Source: Campylobacterales bacterium (lineage in GTDB: Bacteria; Campylobacterota; Campylobacteria; Campylobacterales; JALSKU01). Taken from it: a DNA stretch of 36,481 nt. Under the pieces are notes generated by a model. It ran no database searches. It was not told the origin of the DNA and saw nothing but the letters and a program-made list of their open reading frames with translations. A program made the position numbers and the translations under genes. The DNA lies in contig JAMOOV010000135.1 in the NCBI GenBank assembly GCA_027065125.1, positions 1 to 36,481 on the forward strand, given 5' to 3'. This document shows, one piece after another, positions 9,213 through 17,785 of the stretch; within the stretch, counting starts at the first letter, position 1; each line of letters opens with the position of its first letter.

Positions 9213-10604
9213 TTATCTCCTTTTCATCATATTTTTAAAAAAAATTTGTTGAGCCAATTTCCCAAATCCTTCAGAGAGTGTCGGATGAGAGTGTATGGAA
9301 TTCAACACCTCTCTTGCTTTCATTCTGTTTGCCACTATCAATGAAGCTTCTCCAGAAAGAGACGAAGCATCTTCACTAAGTATCTGCACACCTTTGATAA
9401 CTTCATCGCCTTTATCTATAACAAACTTTATGAAGCCTACCTCATCTTTATCTATCTGAGCCCTTGCATCAACTTTGTAGTCATACTTAGCCACATCCAC
9501 ATCAAAACCTCTATCTTTGGCCTCTTTTTCACTTAACCCTACGGATGCTATTTGTGGATCGGTAAACAATACCCACGAATTTTTATCATAGTTCACTTCA
9601 TGAGGCATAGGAGCAAACATATTGTGTACGGCTATACCCGCCTCATAAGTTGCTGTATGGGCAAATCTTGGAGCATCTATACAATCTCCACAAGCAAAAA
9701 TATGCTCTTTTGCAGTTCTTAAAAATTTATCAACTTTTATACCTCTTTTATTATACTCCACTCCTATCTTTTTAAGCCCTAAATTATCCACATTTGCCAC
9801 TCTGCCTGTAGCAAGAAGTACTTGTTCGCTTTGCAAAACTCTCTCTTTTGAATTTTGAGAAAAAAATATTTTAAAAACTTCATCCTCAAAATCAACTCTT
9901 TGAAGATTGACATTTAACTCTATCCTAACTCCATTTTTTATCATTCTATTTTGTACCGATAGAGCCGCTTCGCTATCTACTCTTTTTAGTATTCTATCTC
10001 CTCTTTCAAGAATAGTACATTTTACTCCAAGCTCATTAAACATACCGGCAAGCTCACAACTTATCGCACCGGCTCCTATAAAAATTATCTCTTTGGGTAT
10101 CTCTTTTTCAAAGAAAACATCTCTATTTGTCCATGCTTTTTCTACTCCGCTTCCTTTAAAAGGAGGAAGATTTACTTTGCCTCCTGTTGCTACAAGAACC
10201 TTTTTAAATCCAAAAACTTCATCGCCTACTCTTATATGAAACTCATCTTCAAAAGTTGCTTCACCCTGAAGATACTCTAAGTTTGGATTTTTCTCTATTT
10301 GTTCAAAAGCGGCATCGGCTCGTCTTTTTATGATAGCCTCTTTATCTTTTAAAACCTCTTCCCAATGTATCTGAGGATTGCTTTTTAGAGCCACATGAAA
10401 CTTTGAAGCATCTTTTAACATTTTATATCTATTTGCAGCATTTTCAAGAACTTTAGAGGGGATACAACCCTCAAAAAGACACTCTCCACCGGGTCTATCT
10501 CTTTTATCAACAAGTAAAACTTTTTTACCGAACATCGAAGATGCCATAGCTACCGGAGTTCCGGCAGGTCCCGCCCCTATAACTATTAGGTCGAACTCTC
10601 TCAT
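9213..10604 (-). CDS. Dihydrolipoamide dehydrogenase-family flavoprotein
   Basis: A class I pyridine nucleotide–disulfide oxidoreductase of 463 residues. The FAD-binding GxGxxG is at residues 10–15 ([11 protein letters not shown]). The redox-active disulfide is Cys42–Cys47 in [14 protein letters not shown] second dinucleotide fold is [13 protein letters not shown], and the FAD motif is [10 protein letters not shown]. The C-terminal HPTLSE supplies the His-Glu pair. These residues fit lipoamide dehydrogenase better than transhydrogenase SthA. No E1 or E2 dehydrogenase genes are in the window, so its partner complex is unknown. It sits between eno and fba with a 4-base overlap with fba. Confidence 0.85.
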   Translation of the reverse strand: MREFDLIVIGAGPAGTPVAMASSMFGKKVLLVDKRDRPGGECLFEGCIPSKVLENAANRYKMLKDASKFHVALKSNPQIHWEEVLKDKEAIIKRRADAAFEQIEKNPNLEYLQGEATFEDEFHIRVGDEVFGFKKVLVATGGKVNLPPFKGSGVEKAWTNRDVFFEKEIPKEIIFIGAGAISCELAGMFNELGVKCTILERGDRILKRVDSEAALSVQNRMIKNGVRIELNVNLQRVDFEDEVFKIFFSQNSKERVLQSEQVLLATGRVANVDNLGLKKIGVEYNKRGIKVDKFLRTAKEHIFACGDCIDAPRFAHTATYEAGIAVHNMFAPMPHEVNYDKNSWVLFTDPQIASVGLSEKEAKDRGFDVDVAKYDYKVDARAQIDKDEVGFIKFVIDKGDEVIKGVQILSEDASSLSGEASLIVANRMKAREVLNSIHSHPTLSEGFGKLAQQIFFKNMMKRR

Positions 10605-11503
10605 TTTAACTCCTTTAAAGCCTCTTTTACGGTAGCATTATTGACGGTGATAGCATATATGGCATTTGCCATTTTTACTGCCTCTTTTAACTCTCTTTGA
10701 TGGATATTTCTTCCCGTTCCGTTTCCTCTGCTTTTACCTATATGTATCTGCTCATACAACTCTTTTAAAAACACTTTCTCATCTATCTTGTTTCCACCTT
10801 CACAAAGCACTCCTACTCTACCGGCAGCAGTCGTAACTTCTCTTAAAAGATTAGCCTCAAACCTTCCCTTTTTATAGGGAACTTTCAGCTTTACAAAATC
10901 AGCCCCAAGAGCAGCTCCCACTCCGGCTGCTCCGGATATAAGGTGAGCATCGTGTTCATCTTTTACATAATTTCCTTTAGGATATATCCAAAGTACAGCC
11001 AAAAGTCCGTTTTTATGAGCTTTATGTACTATATTTGCCGCTTCATGAAACATCTCTCTCTCATACTCGCTTCCAAGATATACGGTATAACCTACTCCAA
11101 GTATATCAAGTTTGCTATCTTTTTTAAATTCCATTACATCATCAACACTAAACCACTCTTTTGAGTATGGGTCTTTATCGCTATATGGTATAAGATTGGT
11201 TTTGGCATTTAACTTTACAAGATATGGGATATCTTTATAACTTCTTGCATACTGACTAATAAGTCCGAATTGTGTAGCAAAAACCCCTATATTGGCTTTT
11301 GAAGCTATCTTAAAAAGGTGTTCAGGATCATTATCCTCCAAAGAAATACCTTTGCCATAAAAATCATTATTTAAATGCTCTACTTTTTGATCCCCTGCAA
11401 ACAGCATAAGCCTTCCGCTCCCGCCTGTTGCTTTTTTAAAATTTCTTAAAAACTCTTTCTCTTTTTTTGCCGGTACATCAGCCGGCAATATCTTTTGTTT
11501 CAT
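10601..11503 (-). CDS. fba: Fructose-bisphosphate aldolase class I (archaeal/FbaB-like family)
   Basis: Interconverts fructose 1,6-bisphosphate and the two triose phosphates through a Schiff base. At 300 residues it fits the DhnA/FbaB-type class I family rather than the zinc class II enzyme. LMLFAGDQKVEHLN near the N-terminus carries the conserved Asp-His region. GADFVKLKVPY holds the likely Schiff-base lysine. GVLCEGGNKIDE and SRGNGTGRNIHQR form the phosphate-binding end. AAGGATAAATT precedes the ATG. The next gene overlaps its end by 4 bases. The type of aldolase and the neighbours suggest mainly gluconeogenic use. Confidence 0.9.
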   Translation of the reverse strand: MKQKILPADVPAKKEKEFLRNFKKATGGSGRLMLFAGDQKVEHLNNDFYGKGISLEDNDPEHLFKIASKANIGVFATQFGLISQYARSYKDIPYLVKLNAKTNLIPYSDKDPYSKEWFSVDDVMEFKKDSKLDILGVGYTVYLGSEYEREMFHEAANIVHKAHKNGLLAVLWIYPKGNYVKDEHDAHLISGAAGVGAALGADFVKLKVPYKKGRFEANLLREVTTAAGRVGVLCEGGNKIDEKVFLKELYEQIHIGKSRGNGTGRNIHQRELKEAVKMANAIYAITVNNATVKEALKELK

Positions 11504-11525
11504 AATTTATCCTTTTCGCTTACTG

Positions 11526-12458
11526 TTAGCTATCTTTATAATCTATTTCACAACTATCTTTTAAACAATTCGGTAGCGGCTTACCTGCTATAAAGGCTAT
11601 AATATTTTCATACGATATTTTTATAATTCGCTCCAATGCTTCTTTGGTGTAATAAGCCATATGTGGTGTATATAAAATATTTGGTCGAACGATAGACTGC
11701 AAGTCCGAAGTAACATCTATGCAAAGTATATTAGGAAGTGAGCGATAGAGTGATTTTTCTATAATTTCTCCACGTGCAACATTCACAATAATCGCCTCTT
11801 TTTTCAAAACCGCTACTCTTGAACTATTTATCAAATTCTTTGTTTTCGGTGTTAAAGGCAATGCTATCATAATTACATCGCTCTTTTGTAATACTTCATT
11901 TAAAGTACAAAAATCAATACCAAGTTCATCTATGATCGGCTTGCGACTTCTAGACCAAGCACTAATATTCATACCAAATCCATTAGCTATACAAGCTATT
12001 CGCGAACCAATCGTTCCAAGCCCAAGAATACCGATTCGTTTACCATACAATTCAACTCCTTTTAGATCATGATAATCAAAAAGCCCCTGTTTACTATGTT
12101 GTAATGCTACATGAGTATGTCGTGTTGCACACAAAAGCAGAGAAAATGCAAACTCTGCCACAGCAGGTCCGCCATATCCTGCTACATTGGAAACTGCAAT
12201 GTTTCTTTTATATAATTCTTTGCATTTTATATGGTCATACCCTGCAGAGCGTGTCTGCAAATAGTGCAATTTAGGAAGTAGTGCCAAAATACTATCGGTG
12301 ATATGCGAATGAACAAACACCGATACAATATCATAATCTTGCGGTTCTTTCAATTCTTCATTGATCGTACCTTTGAAAAAGTATAATTTATGCTCGTTCA
12401 AATATTTTGAAAAAAACTCTTTATCTTCTGTTTTAGTTTCAAAAAATGCAATTTTCAT
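11526..12458 (-). CDS. D-isomer-specific 2-hydroxyacid dehydrogenase (D-lactate dehydrogenase-like)
   Basis: A 310-residue NAD-dependent 2-ketoacid/2-hydroxyacid oxidoreductase. The Rossmann motif is GILGLGTIGSRIA. The substrate-binding arginine is in NVARGE and the catalytic histidine in TPHMAYYT. The usual DVFExEP segment that supplies the catalytic glutamate is shortened and reads DVTSDLQS, so the third catalytic residue is missing or displaced. Arginine is mostly encoded by CGA, CGC and CGT here, whereas neighbours use AGA almost throughout. That points to a different origin. It lies between ppsA and fba, starting 1 base after the ppsA stop. Substrate is unproven; pyruvate/D-lactate is the obvious guess. 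Confidence 0.8.
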   Translation of the reverse strand: MKIAFFETKTEDKEFFSKYLNEHKLYFFKGTINEELKEPQDYDIVSVFVHSHITDSILALLPKLHYLQTRSAGYDHIKCKELYKRNIAVSNVAGYGGPAVAEFAFSLLLCATRHTHVALQHSKQGLFDYHDLKGVELYGKRIGILGLGTIGSRIACIANGFGMNISAWSRSRKPIIDELGIDFCTLNEVLQKSDVIMIALPLTPKTKNLINSSRVAVLKKEAIIVNVARGEIIEKSLYRSLPNILCIDVTSDLQSIVRPNILYTPHMAYYTKEALERIIKISYENIIAFIAGKPLPNCLKDSCEIDYKDS

Positions 12459-12459
12459 T

Positions 12460-14883
12460 TTACAGTCTTCCTCTTCCTGTTTTTTTCTCCATCTTTACAA
12501 TATCATGCATAGTACTAAGTACACTATCTGGATTTAAACTGATAGAATCGATTCCAAGTTTTACTAAGAATTCAGCCACTTCGGGATAGTCTGAGGGTGC
12601 TTGACCGCAGATACCGCTATGTTTTTTATTTCTTTGGCAACCCTTTACCGCCATCTCTATCATCTTCATCACTCCCGGATCTCTCTCGTCATAATCAAAT
12701 GCAACTATCTCACTATCTCTATCCACTCCCAAAGTGAGCTGAGTTAGATCGTTGCTTCCTATGCTAAACCCGTCAAAGATTTTACTAAACTCATCTATCT
12801 GTATGACATTGTTGGGTATTTCGCACATAACATAGACTTTTAAGCCGTTCTCTCCTCTTTTTAAGCCGTATTTTTCCATAGTTTCAAGCACTTTTTTACC
12901 CTCATCCACTCTTCTGCAAAAAGGTATCATTAAGATGATATTATCCATACCGATAACTTCTCTTGCTCTTTTCATAGCTTTACACTCAAGAGCAAAACCA
13001 TCTTCATAGGCAGGATGAGAGTATCTTGCCGCACCTCTAAATCCTATCATAGGATTGTCCTCTTCCGGTTCAAAAAATTTACCTCCAAGAAGAGTAGCAT
13101 ATTCGTTTGATTTAAAATCACTCATTCTAACTACACAAGGGTCGGGATATACCGCTGAAGCGATAGTGGCTACACCTTCGCTTAGGGTTTTTACAAAAAA
13201 CTCCTCCATATTTTCAAAAGCCCTACTTAACTCTTTTAACTTTTGTCTTGTAGTCTCATCCACCTTTTCAGGGTGCTTTAAAGCCATAGGGTGAGCTTTT
13301 ATATACTCATTTATGATAAACTCCATCCTCGCAAGACCTATACCCACAACAGGTAAAGAGCTGAGAGAGAAAGCTTGGTCTGGATTGCCAAGGTTCATCA
13401 TAATATCTGTTTTTGGTTTTGGAAGATTGCTAAGGTCTATCTCTTGAAGCTCATATTTTAACTCTCCTTCATAAATATTTCCATTTTCTCCTTCTGCGCA
13501 ACTAACCGTAACTTTCATACCGTTTTTTAAAACTTCGGTAGCATTATCACACCCTACAACGGCAGGGATACCAAGTTCTCTGCTAACTATAGCCGCATGA
13601 CATGTCCTTCCGCCTCTATTTGTAACGATAGCAGAAGCTGTTTTCATGATAGGTTCCCAATCCGGAGTAGTAGTATCGGCAACTAAAACTTCACCTGCTT
13701 TAAATTCGCTAAGCTTTTTAACATCATCAATGATATGTATATTGCCTACTCCTATCTTTGTTCCTACCGCTCTGCCTTGTACTAAAATTTTTCCTCTCTC
13801 TTTTAGATGATATATTTCTAAAATATTCCCTTTTCTTTGAGATTGAACTGTTTCCGGTCTTGCTTGAACCATATAAAGATGTCCGTCAAGTCCGTCTTTC
13901 GCCCACTCCATATCCATAGGCTTTCTGTATCCTGCTTTTTTTGAGTAGTGTTTTTCCACTTTGATGGCATAATCAGCCAAAACCATAACATCATCATCAC
14001 TTATACAAAACTTCTCTCTTTCCTCTTTGGTTGTAGGAATATTTATAGTATATTCTACCGCTATATTGTCGGTATTTAATTTATCAGTAAAGACCATTTT
14101 AAGTTTTTTGCTACCAAGCCTTCTTTTCAAGATCGCTCTTTTTCCTTTGTTGAAAGTTGGCTTATGCACATAAAAACTATCCGGATCAATAGTGCCTTGA
14201 ACGACATTTTCCCCAAGCCCTAAAGCAGCATTTATAAAAACAACATCTTTAAATCCCGTCTCCGTATCCAAAGAGAACATTACCCCACTTGCACCCTTGT
14301 CGCTTCTTACCATCTTCATAACAACAACACTAAGATAGACTTTAAAATAGTCGAAGTTATTATCATATTTATAGTGTATCGATCTATCCGTAAAGTTTGA
14401 TGCAAGACATCTTTTATAAGCTTCTAAAAGCTCCTCTTTTGTAGTTATATTTAGATAGGTGTCATTTTGTCCCGCAAAGGATGCCTCAGGAGAATCCTCC
14501 GCAGTCGCCGAAGATCTAATAGCCATAGAGAGAGTCTCTCCATACTCTTGTTTTAATTTTTCATAACCATCTAAAATCTCATTTTTTAAATCGCTCGGAA
14601 ACTCACACTCTTGTATAGCTTTTCTGCAAGCCGCTCCACTCTTTTGCAACTGTTTTATATCATTAGGATCCAAATCATCAAGCTCTTTATGAAGTATTTT
14701 CCAAGTATCGTTAAAATCCAGCATATATCTATAAGCTTCCGCAGTTATAGCAAATCCGTTAGGAACTCTAACCCCCTCACTTGTTAAATTTTGATACATT
14801 TCGCCAAGAGAAGCATTTTTGCCTCCCACTTGGGCTACATCCTCGATGCCAATCTCTCCAAACCATTTGATATATCGACTCAT
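12460..14883 (-). CDS. ppsA: Phosphoenolpyruvate synthase
   Basis: Converts pyruvate, ATP and water to PEP, AMP and phosphate, the entry step of gluconeogenesis. I place the start at the ATG at 14883 (MSRYIKWFGE) because AAGGAT lies just before it; an in-frame ATG at 14925 lies upstream of the probable −10 box. The product has 807 residues. The N-terminal ATP-grasp domain begins with VGGKNASLGEM and contains RSSATAEDSPEASFAGQ. The phosphohistidine is at about residue 429 in GGRTCHAAIVSRELG. The C-terminal PEP/pyruvate domain ends with SIGSNDLTQLTLGVDRDS and the catalytic cysteine in GICGQAPSDYPE. It is the first gene of the minus-strand run and divergent from the regulator. Confidence 0.96.
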   Translation of the reverse strand: MSRYIKWFGEIGIEDVAQVGGKNASLGEMYQNLTSEGVRVPNGFAITAEAYRYMLDFNDTWKILHKELDDLDPNDIKQLQKSGAACRKAIQECEFPSDLKNEILDGYEKLKQEYGETLSMAIRSSATAEDSPEASFAGQNDTYLNITTKEELLEAYKRCLASNFTDRSIHYKYDNNFDYFKVYLSVVVMKMVRSDKGASGVMFSLDTETGFKDVVFINAALGLGENVVQGTIDPDSFYVHKPTFNKGKRAILKRRLGSKKLKMVFTDKLNTDNIAVEYTINIPTTKEEREKFCISDDDVMVLADYAIKVEKHYSKKAGYRKPMDMEWAKDGLDGHLYMVQARPETVQSQRKGNILEIYHLKERGKILVQGRAVGTKIGVGNIHIIDDVKKLSEFKAGEVLVADTTTPDWEPIMKTASAIVTNRGGRTCHAAIVSRELGIPAVVGCDNATEVLKNGMKVTVSCAEGENGNIYEGELKYELQEIDLSNLPKPKTDIMMNLGNPDQAFSLSSLPVVGIGLARMEFIINEYIKAHPMALKHPEKVDETTRQKLKELSRAFENMEEFFVKTLSEGVATIASAVYPDPCVVRMSDFKSNEYATLLGGKFFEPEEDNPMIGFRGAARYSHPAYEDGFALECKAMKRAREVIGMDNIILMIPFCRRVDEGKKVLETMEKYGLKRGENGLKVYVMCEIPNNVIQIDEFSKIFDGFSIGSNDLTQLTLGVDRDSEIVAFDYDERDPGVMKMIEMAVKGCQRNKKHSGICGQAPSDYPEVAEFLVKLGIDSISLNPDSVLSTMHDIVKMEKKTGRGRL

Positions 14884-14913
14884 TTTACATCCTTTATGTT
14901 TTTCTTTATTGAA

Positions 14914-14919
14914 ATTATA
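14914..14919 (-). promoter_or_regulatory. Probable −10 box of the ppsA-led operon
   Basis: TATAAT on the minus strand, about 31 bases before the chosen ppsA ATG. The start of transcription would fall near 14907. No good −35 hexamer is seen at the normal distance. That is common in Campylobacterota and also fits control by an activator bound at the palindrome about 40 bases upstream. Confidence 0.5.
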
Positions 14920-14952
14920 CTCCAATTTTTATTTTCTTCTTATTGAATATGG

Positions 14953-14969
14953 TTATGATTTTATCATAA
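14953..14969. promoter_or_regulatory. Perfect palindrome, candidate Crp/Fnr-type operator
   Basis: TTATGAT-TTT-ATCATAA is a perfect 7+7 inverted repeat with a 3-base centre, in the divergent ppsA/regulator spacer. Its centre is about 55 bases upstream of the inferred ppsA start and about 85 upstream of the inferred regulator start. Size and symmetry are those of a Crp/Fnr-dimer site, although the sequence is not the Fnr consensus TTGAT-N4-ATCAA. Binding by the adjacent regulator is inference. Confidence 0.5.
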
Positions 14970-15033
14970 TTGCTTTTTGTATATCCGTTAGTTGACCAAC
15001 AAAGAGCATCAATTACAAATAAAAAAATTTAGA

Positions 15034-15039
15034 TATAAT
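15034..15039 (+). promoter_or_regulatory. Probable −10 box of the regulator/permease operon
   Basis: TATAAT about 30 bases before the regulator ATG. A TTGACC at 14992–14997 is too far upstream (36 bases) to act as its −35. AAAGGAAT just before the ATG is the ribosome binding site. Confidence 0.45.
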
Positions 15040-15070
15040 TTCATATTCAGCAAAATGCAAAAGGAATAAA

Positions 15071-15793
15071 ATGAATGATGATTTGCTATTTTTAAACCAC
15101 TCCTTAAAAATTTTACAATCCTCTTTTTTATTTAGAGACATTGACCATCAAATTTTAAAAAGTATTATAAAAGATTTTAAACCCGTAAAATGGCAAAAAG
15201 GTGAATCAATACAGAGTAATATAGGTATGAAAAATCTATACATAATTTTAGAAGGAAGACTGAAAATTACAAAGATAGATCCGAAAACCGGCAGAAGTAT
15301 ATCTTTGTTTATACTTCATGTTGGAGATATATATGACATTTTTACACTTCTTGACGGCAAAAAGCATACAGCTTTCCCGATAGCTATGGATGATATAACA
15401 GCTATAAAAACACCATTGCACAAAGCAAGAGAGATCATAAAAGAGTATCCTCAATTTAATAAAAACTTTCTTCCGTATCTTGGAAAAAGATTAAGAGAGC
15501 TTGAGGATTTTAGCGAATCTTTAGTTTTTGACAATACGGTCACAAGATTGTCAAAACTTATATTAAAGCATGTAATTCCAAAAAAAGATAAAGACGACAA
15601 ACACTATCCGCTTGAACTTATAAATGATTTATCTCATGAAGCCATATCTGAACTCATAGGTTCGGTTAGATCGGTTGTTAGCACACAAATAAAACAACTT
15701 GAAAAAGAAGGTACTATTGTTACCAAAAGAGGTTATCTTGCCGTAAAAAATTTAAAAGAACTTATGAAAAAGTGTGATATATTTGAGGAATAA
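15071..15793 (+). CDS. Crp/Fnr-family transcriptional regulator
   Basis: A 240-residue DNA-binding protein. The N-terminal cyclic-nucleotide-type beta-barrel (about 20–125) includes LYIILEGRLKITK and HVGDIYDIF. The C-terminal winged helix (about 150–235) ends with ISELIGSVRSVVSTQIKQLE as recognition region, followed by EGTIVTKRGYLAVKNL. The only cysteine is near the C-terminus, so an Fnr-type iron–sulfur cluster is unlikely. The GELALI/RSA residues of cAMP-binding Crp are also not seen. The signal is therefore unknown. It is divergent from ppsA and 3 bases upstream of a permease gene, so it may control both directions. Confidence 0.85.
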   Translation: MNDDLLFLNHSLKILQSSFLFRDIDHQILKSIIKDFKPVKWQKGESIQSNIGMKNLYIILEGRLKITKIDPKTGRSISLFILHVGDIYDIFTLLDGKKHTAFPIAMDDITAIKTPLHKAREIIKEYPQFNKNFLPYLGKRLRELEDFSESLVFDNTVTRLSKLILKHVIPKKDKDDKHYPLELINDLSHEAISELIGSVRSVVSTQIKQLEKEGTIVTKRGYLAVKNLKELMKKCDIFEE

Positions 15794-15796
15794 AAA

Positions 15797-17107
15797 GTGA
15801 AAAAACTTCAACAAGAAAAAAAATTGGGACTCAAAGAGCTTATAGCCATAGGAATTGGGGGAATGGTTGGAGGTGGAATTTTTACCATTCTGGGTATTTC
15901 GGTATCTATGATCGGGACACTTGCGCCTTTTGCGATAGCACTCGGCGGTTTGGTAGCCTTTTTTGCGGCTTATGCTTATGTAAAACTTGGATTGTATTAT
16001 AAAGATGAAGGTGCTACATATGCTTTTTTTAAACGAACATATAAAGACTCTCATTTAGCCGCCTCTTTTATAGGTTGGTACACAATATTTGGATATATCT
16101 CCACACTTGCTCTGTATGCTTATACTTTTTCCGCTTATGGCTTGAGCGGAGGGGATTTTGCACATAATGAATTGGTTAGAAAAGGTGTTGCGATTTTGAT
16201 CATTTTGATCTTTGCTTTGATAAATATCTGGAGTGTAAAAGGCATGGGTGAGATAGAAGATGTGATGGTTTATATAAAACTTACTATTTTATTTATTATC
16301 TCTATGATGCTCATCTATCATACCGATGTGGATTTTGATAATTTTAGAAAAATTATATATAGCGATGCTAAAAATAGTTCCATTTTGGCAATATTGACCG
16401 TATCTTCCGTAACTTTTGTTGCTTATGAGGGGTTTCAGCTTGTTATAAATGCCGTAAAAGATATGAATAACCCCGATAAAAACATTCCTCGTGCCATATA
16501 TGCATCATTGATAATCGTTACTGGTTTATATTTTATTATAGCTTTGGCATCCGTTCTTTCTATACCGGCACACGATCTAATAGCAAATAAAGAGTATGCA
16601 TTAGCTTCCGGAGCAAAAGATGTTATGGGCAGTTTTGGCGAGGACTTGGTTATCATTGGAGCGGTATTGGCAACATCTTCCGCTATCAGTGGCACGATGT
16701 ACGGATCTTCAAGACAGATGGCAAGAATAGCTGATGACGGATATTTACCAAAAATATTAACCAAAAGAAGAGGCACTATACCTGTAAATGCTATTATAGC
16801 GATGGCTCTAACCGCTTCCGCTTTGATAATAGCCGGAGGTTTAAGGGTGATCTTGGAATTTGGAAGTATCACTTTTTTATTTGTTTCATTACTTATGGCG
16901 ATAGCAAATTTTAAAATCAGAAATTTAACAAGATCATCTACCGTGATGGGCATAGTAACAATTTTAGGTTTAAGTATAGGCTCTATATTGATACTTTTGT
17001 ATGAATATAAAAACAATGTAGAGCAGTTGATTTTTATAGCGATTATCTATATGCTTTTGACAATAGGTGCATATATTTACTCCAAATATTTACGAACTAA
17101 TAGATAA
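15797..17107 (+). CDS. APC-family amino acid/polyamine permease
   Basis: A 436-residue membrane transporter with about 12 hydrophobic segments. The first carries the APC substrate-binding signature GGMVGGGIFTILG. GFQLVINAVKDMNNPDKNIPRA is the conserved loop after the sixth segment, which matches the family, and SSAISGTMYGSSRQMARIADDG is the typical eighth-segment region. The start is GTG at 15797 with GAGGAA upstream, three bases after the regulator stop, so the two are probably co-transcribed. The substrate cannot be read from sequence. Confidence 0.88.
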   Translation: MKKLQQEKKLGLKELIAIGIGGMVGGGIFTILGISVSMIGTLAPFAIALGGLVAFFAAYAYVKLGLYYKDEGATYAFFKRTYKDSHLAASFIGWYTIFGYISTLALYAYTFSAYGLSGGDFAHNELVRKGVAILIILIFALINIWSVKGMGEIEDVMVYIKLTILFIISMMLIYHTDVDFDNFRKIIYSDAKNSSILAILTVSSVTFVAYEGFQLVINAVKDMNNPDKNIPRAIYASLIIVTGLYFIIALASVLSIPAHDLIANKEYALASGAKDVMGSFGEDLVIIGAVLATSSAISGTMYGSSRQMARIADDGYLPKILTKRRGTIPVNAIIAMALTASALIIAGGLRVILEFGSITFLFVSLLMAIANFKIRNLTRSSTVMGIVTILGLSIGSILILLYEYKNNVEQLIFIAIIYMLLTIGAYIYSKYLRTNR

Positions 17108-17222
17108 GTGTAAACTATTTAATTTTTATTTATATCTTTTTACTATACAATAGTCAAATAAGTATTTTATTGGAATTTTACTCTAATAAAACTTTATAAA
17201 TTATGTAAAAAAGGAGTCAAAA

Positions 17223-17777
17223 ATGTGGAACTATACAATGTTTCCAAAAGAGAAAGATCTTTTAAACAAACTTGGCAAATATTCTACAATAGCCGGTATC
17301 GTACTATCTTTACTTGGCATAGGAGCTTTTATATATCCTGCTTATGCTTCATTGGTAACAGTAGCATTTGTAGCTTGGATGATGATATTTGGCGGTTTGA
17401 CTACCGGATATTTTACTTTTATCTCAAACAAAGAGGATTGGCTTGGATGGCTTAAGACTATTATTCTCATCGGAACGGGACTTTTTATCCTTCTTGATCC
17501 TGCACTTGGTATCGCAACAGTCGGTATACTCTTTGCTATATACTTTTTCCTTGACGGTTTCACTGGGATTGCAATAGGCTCTTCCATGCAAGGAAACAAT
17601 GGATGGTGGCTTTGGTATCTAAACGGTTTTATATCTATCGTTTTAGCTATGGTATTTTTATTTTCTTGGAATTCTCTTTCTCAAGAAGCATGGCTTATAG
17701 GTATATATGTAGGTATAAGTCTGTTTTTTGATGGCTTAACTCTTTTATTTATGGGGAGAAATTTAAAAAATCTATAG
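17223..17777 (+). CDS. HdeD-like (DUF308) membrane protein
   Basis: A 184-residue integral membrane protein with about six hydrophobic segments arranged as three hairpins. The repeated DUF308 pattern is visible: LLGIGAFIYPAYASLVTV, then GTGLFILLDPALGIATV, each followed by a glycine/phenylalanine-rich helix (YFFLDGFTGI, ISLFFDGLTLL). The family includes the E. coli acid-resistance membrane protein HdeD; activity is unknown. The ribosome binding site is AAAGGAG. The gene begins 115 bases after the first permease, so it probably has its own promoter. The next gene follows after 8 bases. Confidence 0.8.
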   Translation: MWNYTMFPKEKDLLNKLGKYSTIAGIVLSLLGIGAFIYPAYASLVTVAFVAWMMIFGGLTTGYFTFISNKEDWLGWLKTIILIGTGLFILLDPALGIATVGILFAIYFFLDGFTGIAIGSSMQGNNGWWLWYLNGFISIVLAMVFLFSWNSLSQEAWLIGIYVGISLFFDGLTLLFMGRNLKNL

Positions 17778-17785
17778 GAGTTGTA

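Noticed and set aside
15248-15454. Minus-strand ORFs inside the regulator and permease genes
   Set aside because: Overlap well-supported genes in full and lack any recognisable sequence pattern.
17165-17191. TTTTATT…AATAAAA inverted repeat upstream of the HdeD-like gene as operator
   Set aside because: Seven A·T pairs with a 13-base spacer are expected by chance in this composition.
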